Assembly (NCBI GenBank): GCA_903909605.1
Contig: CAIVWH010000030.1
Coordinates: 1-64,000 of the forward strand
Source: an uncultured Micrococcales bacterium
GTDB lineage: Bacteria > Actinomycetota > Actinomycetes > Actinomycetales > Microbacteriaceae
Direction: 5' to 3'
DNA length: 64,000 bases
The position numbers and the translations under genes are program-made. Positions 24,895 through 33,465 of the stretch are shown in pieces. The notes under the pieces are model-generated. The model was not told the origin of the DNA. It did no database searches and worked only from the letters and a program-made list of their open reading frames with translations. How positions within the stretch are numbered: position 1 is the first letter of the stretch; each line of letters begins with the position of its first letter.

Positions 24895-25986
24895 ATGAAG
24901 ATTCGCACCCTGCTTGCGGCACTGCTTGTCGCCACGACACCCTTGTCGCTGGCCGCCTGCAGCAGCGAGAGCCCGGTGCCTGAGGCCACCATCATTGCCG
25001 GCAAGCTTTGCGCCCTTGCAGATTCGGCCGGCTGGGACGACCAGGGCCTGAACCGCGAGACCTTTGTGGCGCTGCAGAAGGCCAAGGTCACCATCGGCAT
25101 CTCCCTGGATGTCGACGAGCTCACCGCCAAGTCGACCCATCGCGACGCGCAGTCCCGCCTGTCTGCCTTTGCCGCCGGTGGCTGCAGTCTGGTGATTGGC
25201 TCGGGTGACTATCTCACCGCCGATGTGCAAGCGGTGGCCGCAGCGCATCCGAAGGTGCAATTTGTAACTGTCGATCATCACTTCGAACTCACCGGATCAA
25301 ACACGCCAATGTCGCACACCATGATGCTTAGCAACGTGCACTCGATTGCAAACATTCTTGGCGAGGCTGCATTCGAGGCCGGCTACCTTGCCGCCATGAG
25401 TTCACAGACTCACGTGGTTGCCGCACTGATTGCAATTGCTTCGCCGAGCACCCCGGTCCAATCGAAAACCAAAACCGCATTCGAGGATGGCGTTACCTAC
25501 TATTCGACTCACGGCGGCGTTGCCACCAAACTAATCAGCGTTTATCCAATTCCTAAGATTGCTCCGGCAAGCGAGGCAATTCGTCAGACGGTTTCTAGTT
25601 TGTTCAACCGCGGAGTCGATCGGCTATTCGTGGTTGCGCCGAAAGACTTCGAAACGGTTGCGAGTGTCACCGAGTCATTCGGCAGTCTGCAGTTGATTGG
25701 CAGCGACCTCGACTGGGCAACCTTGCCGTCGATGTCGAGCTATGCGCCGCGCATCCTGGCCTCGGTGGTTCGCACCAAGGCGGTTGATTCGCTTTACGGG
25801 TTTATCGCGTTTTGGCTTGCCGGTCACACCGCGACCCCCGGCCCGGATTCGATCGATATCAACTCGCTCACTAACGGCGGAGTTGCGCTTACCGATGCTC
25901 ACTCGATTGCATACCCGAATGACTTTGCAAACCAAATCAATCAACTGGTCGAGAAACTCACCAGCGACGGAGGAATGACCCAATGA
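24895..25986 (+). CDS. BMP-family nucleoside-binding lipoprotein
   Basis: The 363-residue product has a lipoprotein signal with lipobox LAAC (Cys22) and a periplasmic-binding fold of the BMP/PnrA family (the DDQGLN block near 49-54, GVDRLFVVAP, GSDLDW). The family binds purine nucleosides for ABC uptake. The ATPase and permease genes are not nearby. The stop overlaps the adenosine deaminase start in ATGA, so binding protein and deaminase are coupled. Codon choice shifts inside the gene: the first 365 bases use mostly GCC/CTG/ATC and the rest GCA/CTT/ATT. Confidence 0.8.
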   Translation: MKIRTLLAALLVATTPLSLAACSSESPVPEATIIAGKLCALADSAGWDDQGLNRETFVALQKAKVTIGISLDVDELTAKSTHRDAQSRLSAFAAGGCSLVIGSGDYLTADVQAVAAAHPKVQFVTVDHHFELTGSNTPMSHTMMLSNVHSIANILGEAAFEAGYLAAMSSQTHVVAALIAIASPSTPVQSKTKTAFEDGVTYYSTHGGVATKLISVYPIPKIAPASEAIRQTVSSLFNRGVDRLFVVAPKDFETVASVTESFGSLQLIGSDLDWATLPSMSSYAPRILASVVRTKAVDSLYGFIAFWLAGHTATPGPDSIDINSLTNGGVALTDAHSIAYPNDFANQINQLVEKLTSDGGMTQ

Positions 25987-27092
25987 ACCTAGCCGGCAAG
26001 AGCCTGAAGTCGCTGCCAAAGATTTCGCTTCACGATCACCTGGATGGCGGGTTGCGACCTGCGACCATCATCGAGCTGGCCAAGGGGATCCCCGGGTTCG
26101 AGCTTCCCAGCCGAGACGCCGAGGCCCTCGACCGCTGGTTCGTTGAGAGCGCCGATTCCGGCTCGCTGGTCGACTACCTGAAGACCTTCGACATCACCAC
26201 CGCCGTGATGCAAACCGCCGCCAACCTGTCCCGCGTAGCCCACGAGTTCGTGCTCGATCTGGCCGCAGATGGCGTTATCTATGGCGAAATCCGCTGGGCA
26301 CCAGAGCAGCACCTTCAGGGCGGTTTGACCCTGGATGAGGCCGTTGAGGCCGTGCAGGACGGCCTCGACTCGGGTGCCGCTGCGGCCGCCAAGGCCGGCT
26401 TCCAGATTCGCACAGGCCAGCTGCTCGACGCCATGCGTCACACCGGCCGCTCGCTCGAGATCGCCGAGCTTGCCGTTCGCCACCGCGACAACGGCGTGGT
26501 CGGCTTCGACATCGCCGGGCCTGAGCTCGGTTTCCCGCCGGTAAACCACAAGCTTGCCTTCGACTATCTGGCCGCCGAATTGATGCCGGTCACCGTTCAC
26601 GCCGGTGAGGCAGATGGGGTTGACTCCATCCGCGATGCAATCGTTTCTGGTCGCGCGCTGCGCATCGGTCACGGTGCCCGACTGATCGAAGACATCGGTT
26701 GGTCTTCGACCGAAGGCGAGACACTGCTGGCGTCGCTAGGCCCGGTGGCCGAGTGGATTCACGACCGGGGAATCGCCCTTGAGCTCTGCGTATCATCGAA
26801 CATGCAAACCGGCGTGCAAGAAGCAATTGGTTTGCCAAACGAAGTTAGCGAACATCCGTTTTGGGTGCTCTACGACCTCGGTTTCAAGGTGACCGTTTCG
26901 CCAGACAACCGATTGATGTCGAATACCTCAATCACCAATGAGCTCGAGTTGCTCGTCGACGAGTTCGACTACGACCTGGATGACATTCAGCAATTCCAGT
27001 TGAACGCTGCGGAGGCGACATTCCAAGCCGCGGATGATCGCGACGAATTAGTCGAGCAAATTCTGCACGGCTTCGCGCAGTTCAGAAAGTAG
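25983..27092 (+). CDS. add: Adenosine deaminase
   Basis: This cytoplasmic zinc enzyme converts (deoxy)adenosine to (deoxy)inosine. The 369-residue protein shows the metal ligands His17 and His19 in LHDHLDGG, the catalytic blocks VHAGEADG and IGHGARL, and a final SPDNRLMS replacing the more usual NTDDP form. It is coupled to the nucleoside-binding lipoprotein upstream. Its last 45 bases overlap the convergent mutase gene. Inosine made here can be split by the phosphorylase at 28681, so the cluster forms a salvage route. Confidence 0.93.
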   Translation: MNLAGKSLKSLPKISLHDHLDGGLRPATIIELAKGIPGFELPSRDAEALDRWFVESADSGSLVDYLKTFDITTAVMQTAANLSRVAHEFVLDLAADGVIYGEIRWAPEQHLQGGLTLDEAVEAVQDGLDSGAAAAAKAGFQIRTGQLLDAMRHTGRSLEIAELAVRHRDNGVVGFDIAGPELGFPPVNHKLAFDYLAAELMPVTVHAGEADGVDSIRDAIVSGRALRIGHGARLIEDIGWSSTEGETLLASLGPVAEWIHDRGIALELCVSSNMQTGVQEAIGLPNEVSEHPFWVLYDLGFKVTVSPDNRLMSNTSITNELELLVDEFDYDLDDIQQFQLNAAEATFQAADDRDELVEQILHGFAQFRK

Positions 27093-28676
27093 CGCGTCGG
27101 CTTCTTGTTGAGTGCTAGCGCTTGCCTGCAGGTAGCACTTGAGTTTCGGCTCTGTTCCACTCGCGCGAATAATTACTCGACGACCGTCTGCCAAATCGAA
27201 ACGTAATCCGTCTGTCGGTGGCAACTTGCCGCCGAGTGCAAGGTCGGTGAAGGTTGCCGGCTTGCATGCGAGTTCAACCGGTGGGTGCTCGCGAATGGCC
27301 TCGATGCGAGGCGTTACTTCTTTGATAGATGCAAAGCGCACGCTGATCTGGGTGGTTGCGAACGCTCCATATTTCGCCGGCAGTTCGGCGAGCGCATGGG
27401 CGAGGGTCTTGCCCTCGAGAGCCAGGCGATTGGCCATGCCGGCAATCACGAGGGCTGCCGAAATGCCGTCTTTGTCGGCCACGTGCTGCGGGTCAACGCA
27501 GTAGCCCAGAGCCTCTTCGAAGCCAAACAGTAGGCCCGGCACCTTCGAAATCCACTTGAAGCCGGTGAGGGTTTCAACGAACTGCAGTCCATTGGCCTGC
27601 GCAATCGCGCCCAACCCCGAGCACGAAACGATCGAGCACGAAAGCGCGCCGACTCGCCCCTGTGCCCTGGCACGGGAGGCAATCTCATCGGCAAGCAGCA
27701 GGCCGACCTGGTCGCCGGTGAGTCTGCGGAAGCCCGCATCCGAAGTTGGATCTGGAATCGCCACGGCAAGTCGATCGGCATCTGGGTCGTTCACCAAGAT
27801 CAGATCGGCATCCACGTTTCTTGCCGTTTCGAAACTCAGGTCCATTGCGCCGGGTTCCTCGGGGTTCGGAAACGCAACGGTCGGGAAGTCTCCATCCGGT
27901 TCAATTTGCTGCGCGACCACAATCGGCTCAATCAAGCCGGCAGACGCAAACAACTGCGAGGTAGTTGCCCAGCCCACGCCGTGCATCGCGCTGTAAACGA
28001 TGCGAATCTGCGCGCCAATCGGCTGATCGATAAGGCGGCGTGTGACCTCGACGTACTCATCAATTAGGTCATCGCCAATCATTTTGTAGTTAGTCGATTT
28101 GGCTATCTGCGCAAAAGTCTCGGTGGCGGCAACCTGTTCGATCAGTGCGCTCATGTCTTTGTCGCTCGGGCTAACGATTTGACCGCCGCCGTTTGCCTCG
28201 CCGAGGTAAACCTTGTAACCGTTGTCGCGCGGCGGGTTGTGCGAGGCGGTCACCATCACCCCTGCGGTGAAATTACGGTTCTTCACCGCGAAGGCCAGCA
28301 CTGGTGTTGGCACGCGCTGGTCGAAGAGGTGAGTCTCAATGCCGGCCGCCGCGAAAATCTCAGCGCTGTCTTTAGCAAAGACGTCAGAGTTGTGCCGACC
28401 ATCGAAACCAATCACCACGGATGCTCGTGCAAAGTGATTGCGCAGGTACTCGGCAATTCCCGCCGCTGCCTGAGCAACCAGCACGCGATTCATGCGGTTT
28501 GAACCTGCGCCAAGCTCGCCGCGCAGGCCGGCGGTGCCAAAGCCGATGCGATTGCCCATGCGGTCGGCGAGTGCATCCGTTTTATTCGACGCAATCAGCG
28601 CCTCGAGTTCGGCTTTTGTAGTCGGGTCTGGGTCCTGGTCGGCCCAGGCGCGCGCTTTAGCTAGCAGGTCATCCAT
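27048..28676 (-). CDS. Phosphohexomutase / phosphopentomutase (PmmB-like)
   Basis: The 542-residue alpha-D-phosphohexomutase has the phosphoserine loop TASHNPPRDNGYKVY, the magnesium loop NDPDADRLAV, the sugar loop GFEEALGY and the phosphate loop RASGTEPKLK. The long form and its place beside purine nucleoside phosphorylase and adenosine deaminase match actinobacterial PmmB. That suggests ribose-1-phosphate to ribose-5-phosphate conversion in nucleoside salvage, though phosphomannomutase or phosphoglucomutase activity is also possible. It lies four bases after the phosphorylase gene. Its 3' end overlaps add by 45 bp on the other strand. Confidence 0.9.
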   Translation of the reverse strand: MDDLLAKARAWADQDPDPTTKAELEALIASNKTDALADRMGNRIGFGTAGLRGELGAGSNRMNRVLVAQAAAGIAEYLRNHFARASVVIGFDGRHNSDVFAKDSAEIFAAAGIETHLFDQRVPTPVLAFAVKNRNFTAGVMVTASHNPPRDNGYKVYLGEANGGGQIVSPSDKDMSALIEQVAATETFAQIAKSTNYKMIGDDLIDEYVEVTRRLIDQPIGAQIRIVYSAMHGVGWATTSQLFASAGLIEPIVVAQQIEPDGDFPTVAFPNPEEPGAMDLSFETARNVDADLILVNDPDADRLAVAIPDPTSDAGFRRLTGDQVGLLLADEIASRARAQGRVGALSCSIVSCSGLGAIAQANGLQFVETLTGFKWISKVPGLLFGFEEALGYCVDPQHVADKDGISAALVIAGMANRLALEGKTLAHALAELPAKYGAFATTQISVRFASIKEVTPRIEAIREHPPVELACKPATFTDLALGGKLPPTDGLRFDLADGRRVIIRASGTEPKLKCYLQASASTQQEADALLSELREAVQNLLD

Positions 28677-28680
28677 GGGT

Positions 28681-29505
28681 TTAGAACTTGGCGACGATTT
28701 CTGCCAGCAGCTTGCCGATTCGGCCCTCGGCCTCGCGCCCAGCCTGCAGCACCTCTTCGTGGCTGAGCGGGGTCTTCTGAATGCCGGCGGCGTGATTGGT
28801 CATCAGCGAGATGCCCAGAATCTCCATGCCGGCCTCGCGCGCGGCAATTGCGTCGAGTGCGGTCGACATGCCGACCAGCCCGGCACCCATCACGCCAGCC
28901 ATGCGCACCTCGGCTGGGGTCTCGTAGTGAGGCCCGCGGAACTGCGCATAGACCGCTTCGGTCAGGGTCGGGTCGACCGATCGAGCCAGGTTGCGCAGAC
29001 GGGTCGAGTAGAGGTCGGTCAGGTCGACAAACTTGGCGCCCTCGATTGGTGAGAGCGTGGTGAGGTTGATGTGGTCGCTAATCAGAATCGGGGTGCCCGG
29101 CGCGAGGTCGGTGTTTAGCCCGCCGCAGCCATTTGTTAGCACCATGATTTTCGCGCCGGCTGCGGCAGCCGTGCGCGCCGCATGGGCTACCGCGCGAACG
29201 CCCTTGCCCTCATAAAGATGGGTGCGCGAACCGAGCACCAGTGCATGCTTCCCGCTCGGCAATCGAATCGAACGGATGGTCGGGGAGTGCCCCTCGACGT
29301 GCGGCTTAGAGAAACCGGGCACATCTGCCGCGTTTAAGGTCGCAACTGTCTCGCCCATCAGGTCTGCGGCCTTCGCCCATCCTGAGCCCAGCACGAGTGC
29401 TATGTCGTGGCTGGCGATTGAGGTGAGTTCGGCAATTTTGGCTGCCGCATCCTTGGCGAAATCGAAGGGGTTGAGGGTTTCATCGTTGAAAGGGTTGCTG
29501 CTCAT
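28681..29505 (-). CDS. punA: Purine nucleoside phosphorylase (trimeric class)
   Basis: This enzyme cleaves inosine and guanosine to base and ribose-1-phosphate. The 274-residue product has the class I (trimeric) blocks VLGSGWA, phosphate-site GHSPTIRS and RTHLYEG, TNGCGGLN with the base-binding region, and GMSTALDAIAAREAGME. It is first in an operon with the mutase. The ATG stands 6 bases after a TAGGCT box with no Shine-Dalgarno. Confidence 0.94.
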   Translation of the reverse strand: MSSNPFNDETLNPFDFAKDAAAKIAELTSIASHDIALVLGSGWAKAADLMGETVATLNAADVPGFSKPHVEGHSPTIRSIRLPSGKHALVLGSRTHLYEGKGVRAVAHAARTAAAAGAKIMVLTNGCGGLNTDLAPGTPILISDHINLTTLSPIEGAKFVDLTDLYSTRLRNLARSVDPTLTEAVYAQFRGPHYETPAEVRMAGVMGAGLVGMSTALDAIAAREAGMEILGISLMTNHAAGIQKTPLSHEEVLQAGREAEGRIGKLLAEIVAKF

Positions 29506-29510
29506 GCGTT

Positions 29511-29517
29511 TAGCCTA
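29511..29517. promoter_or_regulatory. Shared -10 boxes of punA (leaderless) and possibly the LpdA gene
   Basis: The near-palindrome TTTAGCCTAAA gives TAGGCT on the minus strand (29512-29517), 6 bases before the punA ATG, and TAGCCT on the plus strand (29511-29516), 25 bases before the GTG of the flavoprotein gene. One seven-base site could serve both directions. Confidence 0.5.
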
Positions 29518-29541
29518 AACCTCTGCTGGCAGAATGGGTTG

Positions 29542-30957
29542 GTGAGCGAAACCACCCCAACCCAGCACCACATTGTCATTATCGGCGGCGGCCCTGGCGG
29601 CTATGAGGCGGCCCTCGCCGGCACCCAACTTGGCGCTAAGGTCACGCTCATCGAGCGTTCCGGCATCGGTGGCAACGCAGTGCTCACCGATGTGGTTCCA
29701 TCCAAGACTCTGATCGCCACCGCCGACGCGGCCCAGGCAATCAAGCAGGCAAGCGACCTCGGCATCTGGTTCTCGAGCGAGGGCAAGGATGTTCAGCCGA
29801 AGATCGAGATCGATTTGGCTGCAGTGAACAAGCGACTTCGCGACATCGCCGAGGCTCAGTCGGGCGACATGCTGCAAAACCTCAAGGACGCGGGTGTGCG
29901 GGTAATTCACGGAATTGGCCGCCTCGACACCAACCACTTCGTTATCGCCACTCACCACGACCGAAAAGAAGAGCGACTCGACGCGAAGACCATCATCGTT
30001 GCAACCGGTGCGACGCCGCGCGAGTTAGAAACAGCAAAGCCGGATGGCGACCGTATTCTCACCTGGAAGCAGCTTTACAACCTAACCGAATTGCCAGAGC
30101 ACATGATTGTGGTTGGCTCCGGTGTTACCGGTGCCGAGTTTGCCTCGGCGTTCAACGGTCTAGGTTGCGAGGTCTCGCTGATTTCTTCGCGCGACATGGT
30201 GCTGCCAGGCGAAGATCAAGATGCAGCACGCCTCATCGAAGATGTGTTCAAGCGACGCGGCATGAACCTCTATGAAAAGTCTCGAGCGGTTTCTGCTTCG
30301 AACCTCGGCGATCACGTCGAAGTCACGCTGGCCGATGGTCGAGTCATCAAGGGCTCGCACGTTCTGATGGCAGTCGGTGGAATTCCAAACACCGCTGGTC
30401 TCGGTCTTGAAGAGGCAAACATTGAGCTGACCGAAACCGGTCACATCGTCACCAACAAGGTCGCGCGCACCACTCGCGCGAACGTCTATGCGGTGGGCGA
30501 CTGCTCGACCGCGCTGCCGCTGGCTTCGGTCTCGGCCATGCAGGGTCGCACTGCGGTGTTCCATAGCCTCGGCGACATCGCGGCCCCGACGCACCCGCGA
30601 AACGTGGCATCGAACGTCTTTACCTCGCCAGAAATCGCCTCGGTTGGCTGGTCTGAGCAGGCCATCAAAGACGGCAAGACAGGCGGCTTCGTGCACCGCA
30701 TCGACCTGTCTGAGAACCCTCGCGCCAAGATGCAGGGCATCGAGGATGGCTTTATCAAGCTGATCTGCTCAACCGGCGGAACCGTGGTAGGTGGAGTGGT
30801 TGTTGGGCCGAAGGCATCTGAGTTGATTTACCCGATTGCCATCGCAATTGAGAATCGCCTGACGGTGGATGAGGTTGCAAAGACCTACACGGTGTATCCG
30901 TCGCTCACCGGTTCGATCACCGATGCGGCGCGTGCGCTGCACTTGCCGCAAAACTAG
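29542..30957 (+). CDS. lpdA: LpdA-like NAD(P)H:quinone oxidoreductase without redox cysteines
   Basis: The roughly 471-residue flavoprotein has the disulfide-reductase fold: FAD site VIIGGGPGGYEAA, NAD site VVGSGVTGAEFASAF, FAD-ribityl site VYAVGDC and a normal dimerisation domain. Where dihydrolipoamide dehydrogenase has the redox pair in GGTCLNxGCxPSK, this protein has GGNAVLTDVVPSK, so both cysteines are missing. That excludes dihydrolipoamide dehydrogenase activity and fits the mycobacterial LpdA quinone-reductase group. The start is GTG 29542 or TTG 29539; neither has a good ribosome site. Confidence 0.85.
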   Translation: MSETTPTQHHIVIIGGGPGGYEAALAGTQLGAKVTLIERSGIGGNAVLTDVVPSKTLIATADAAQAIKQASDLGIWFSSEGKDVQPKIEIDLAAVNKRLRDIAEAQSGDMLQNLKDAGVRVIHGIGRLDTNHFVIATHHDRKEERLDAKTIIVATGATPRELETAKPDGDRILTWKQLYNLTELPEHMIVVGSGVTGAEFASAFNGLGCEVSLISSRDMVLPGEDQDAARLIEDVFKRRGMNLYEKSRAVSASNLGDHVEVTLADGRVIKGSHVLMAVGGIPNTAGLGLEEANIELTETGHIVTNKVARTTRANVYAVGDCSTALPLASVSAMQGRTAVFHSLGDIAAPTHPRNVASNVFTSPEIASVGWSEQAIKDGKTGGFVHRIDLSENPRAKMQGIEDGFIKLICSTGGTVVGGVVVGPKASELIYPIAIAIENRLTVDEVAKTYTVYPSLTGSITDAARALHLPQN

Positions 30958-30981
30958 CGCCGCAAAACTTGAAAGTTCTAG

Positions 30982-32787
30982 CTACTCGATTTCGATGAGC
31001 ATGGTGCCGGCCGGAACGGTCGCGCCGACCTCTGCACCGATGGCCTTGACGGTTCCGCTCTTGTGAGCGTTCATCGGCTGTTCCATCTTCATAGCTTCGA
31101 GAACCACAACCAGGTCGCCGGCTGCGACAGTGTCGCCAACTGAAACGGCAATCTTCACAACTGTCGACTGCATCGGTGCCTTCACTGCGTTGCCGCTTGC
31201 GCCACCACCGGATGCACCACCCGATGACTTGCGCTTAGGTGCGTGACCCGCGGTAGGGACCGCGCCGCCTGCCGAGAGCAAACGCTTCGGCAGCGAAACT
31301 TCGATGCGCTTTCCGTCGACTTCCACGACAACTGAGTTGCGCTCATCCGAGCCTGCGGTTGAGCCGTCGTGCACACCGGCCCAAGGTTCGATGTCGTTGT
31401 TCCACTCCGTTTCGATCCAGCGGGTGTAGATGCCGAAGCGACCGACGGGGCCACCCTCGTAGCCGCCAGGCTCGACACCGATGAAGGCGGGGTCGTTGAC
31501 AATCTTGCGGTGGAAAGGAAGAACGGTTGGTAGGCCTTCGACCTGCATCTCGTCGAGTGCGCGTCGGGCGCGGGCTAGCGCCTCGCCGCGAGTTGCGCCT
31601 GTCACGATCAGCTTGGCGACCATCGAGTCGAACGAACCCGAGATCTCGTCGCCTGATTCGACGCCGGTGTCGACGCGAACGCCAGGGCCGCTAGGGGCCT
31701 TGAAGAGCTTGACCGGGCCGGGAGCCGGCATGAAGTTGCGGCCTGCATCCTCGCCATTGATGCGGAATTCGAAGCTGTGGCCGGTGACCTTCGGGTCGTC
31801 GTATTCGAGGCGGCCGCCTTCGGCCAGGCGGAACTGTTCGCGAACTAGGTCGAGGCCGGTGACCTCTTCTGAGACCGGGTGCTCCACCTGAAGGCGAGTG
31901 TTGACCTCGAGGAACGAGATGGTGCCATCCTGGGCAACCAAGAATTCGCAGGTGCCAGCACCCTGGTAGCCGACCTCTTTCAAGATCGCCTTGGATGCCT
32001 CATACAGGCGCGCGTTTTGCTCTGGGGTTAGGAACGGTGCTGGCGCTTCTTCGACAAGCTTCTGGTGGCGACGCTGCAGCGAGCAGTCGCGGGTCGAAAC
32101 GACAACCACGTTTCCGTATGCGTCTGCGAGACACTGGGTTTCGACGTGGCGTGGCTTTTCTAGATATTTCTCGACGAAGCACTCGCCGCGACCGAATGCA
32201 GCAATGGCCTCGCGGGTTGCCGACTCGAAAAGTTCTGCGACCTCGTGCTCGTGGTAGGCCACCTTGATGCCGCGACCGCCACCGCCGTATGCCGCCTTGA
32301 TTGCAACCGGGACACCGTGCTGAGCAACGAATTCGAGAACTTCTTCGGCTCCCGAAACTGGGTTCAGGGTTCCGGGGGCGAGCGGTGCGCCAACCTTTTC
32401 GGCAACGTGACGAGCAGAAACCTTGTCGCCGAGTTGCTCGATTGCCTCTGGCGATGGGCCAATCCAGATGAGTCCGGCGAGAATTACCGCGCGGGCGAAC
32501 TCCGCGTTTTCTGCCAAGAATCCGTAGCCGGGGTGAACCGCGTTTGAGCCAGAACGCTTTGCGATGTCGATGATTTTGTCGATGACCAGGTAGGTCTCTG
32601 GGCCGGTGGTGCCGTGCAGCGCGTAAGCCTCATCGGCGAGCTTCACGTGCATTGCGTCGCGGTCTTGGTCGGCATAGACGGCAACCGATGCGATGCCTGC
32701 ATCCTTGGCGGCGCGGGCGATGCGCACTGCGATTTCGCCACGGTTGGCGATCAGGACCTTGGTGATTTTCAACGGGTTCGACGTCAT
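30982..32787 (-). CDS. accA3: Acyl-CoA carboxylase alpha subunit (biotin carboxylase and biotin carrier)
   Basis: The 601-residue subunit carboxylates biotin for acetyl- or propionyl-CoA carboxylase. Residues 1-450 are biotin carboxylase with [11 protein letters not shown], the ATP-grasp loop [12 protein letters not shown] and the [14 protein letters not shown] catalytic block. The C-terminal 75 residues are the carrier domain with EAMKMEQPM, biotinylated at Lys567. A poorly conserved linker with a [10 protein letters not shown] stretch precedes it. The frame is open to a TTG three codons upstream; ATG 32787 (MTSNP) is preferred. It follows maf by 17 bases in the same unit. Confidence 0.93.
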   Translation of the reverse strand: MTSNPLKITKVLIANRGEIAVRIARAAKDAGIASVAVYADQDRDAMHVKLADEAYALHGTTGPETYLVIDKIIDIAKRSGSNAVHPGYGFLAENAEFARAVILAGLIWIGPSPEAIEQLGDKVSARHVAEKVGAPLAPGTLNPVSGAEEVLEFVAQHGVPVAIKAAYGGGGRGIKVAYHEHEVAELFESATREAIAAFGRGECFVEKYLEKPRHVETQCLADAYGNVVVVSTRDCSLQRRHQKLVEEAPAPFLTPEQNARLYEASKAILKEVGYQGAGTCEFLVAQDGTISFLEVNTRLQVEHPVSEEVTGLDLVREQFRLAEGGRLEYDDPKVTGHSFEFRINGEDAGRNFMPAPGPVKLFKAPSGPGVRVDTGVESGDEISGSFDSMVAKLIVTGATRGEALARARRALDEMQVEGLPTVLPFHRKIVNDPAFIGVEPGGYEGGPVGRFGIYTRWIETEWNNDIEPWAGVHDGSTAGSDERNSVVVEVDGKRIEVSLPKRLLSAGGAVPTAGHAPKRKSSGGASGGGASGNAVKAPMQSTVVKIAVSVGDTVAAGDLVVVLEAMKMEQPMNAHKSGTVKAIGAEVGATVPAGTMLIEIE

Positions 32788-32804
32788 AACAAACAACTTT
32801 ATTG

Positions 32805-33440
32805 CTAGGCCCAGAGGCTGGTGTATTCGACGCCTAGTTGCTGGCAGGCCAGCCGAAGCGCGGCAAGGCTGAGGCCCACGACGCTGTGGGGGTCGCCTTC
32901 AATTGCACGGATGAACGCTCCGCCGCGCGCGTCAATGGTGAACGCGCCGGCTACCTGCAGGGGCTCGCCGGTGGCGACATACCTGTCGATTTCTGCGTCA
33001 CTTAGGTCGGCGAAGTGCACCACGGTTGAGGTGACTAGGCCGGTGGCCGGCGGAAGTTGCCCGGCCACGGGGTTGCGGTTGTCGATCAGCCAGTGGCCGG
33101 TGTGCAGGGTGCCGCTGCGGCCGCGCATAGCGCGCCAGCGCTCTTTGGCAACCTCGGGCAGGTGCGGCTTGCCAAGGCTGATGCCGTCGAGTTCGAGCGA
33201 CGAATCGCAGGCGATAATCATGTGGCCGGCCGCATCCGGGTTGTTGGCGACGGCCTCACCCTTTGCCTTGGCAAGCAGTTGCACGAGGTCTGGCACCGAG
33301 CCGATGAGCCCCGCTGCCTGGGCCCTTGAGGCCACCGCGGGTTCGTCGACACCGGGGGCGATAACAATCGGCTCGATGCCGGCATTGCGCAGCAGAGTCA
33401 GTCGGGCGGGCGAGGTCGAGGCTAGAACCAGTGAGGTCAT
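32805..33440 (-). CDS. maf: Maf-family nucleoside triphosphate pyrophosphatase
   Basis: The 211-residue cytoplasmic enzyme hydrolyses non-canonical or surplus nucleoside triphosphates. The start [21 protein letters not shown] is the family hallmark, with the catalytic Asp region [11 protein letters not shown] and a substrate loop near [13 protein letters not shown]. The frame stays open upstream, but ATG 33440 gives the proper N-terminus. A weak box (CAGAGT, 33447-33452) lies 6 bases before it. Linkage to the carboxylase alpha gene is common in actinobacteria. Confidence 0.9.
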   Translation of the reverse strand: MTSLVLASTSPARLTLLRNAGIEPIVIAPGVDEPAVASRAQAAGLIGSVPDLVQLLAKAKGEAVANNPDAAGHMIIACDSSLELDGISLGKPHLPEVAKERWRAMRGRSGTLHTGHWLIDNRNPVAGQLPPATGLVTSTVVHFADLSDAEIDRYVATGEPLQVAGAFTIDARGGAFIRAIEGDPHSVVGLSLAALRLACQQLGVEYTSLWA

Positions 33441-33465
33441 GCACATACTCTGGCACACTTGACCA

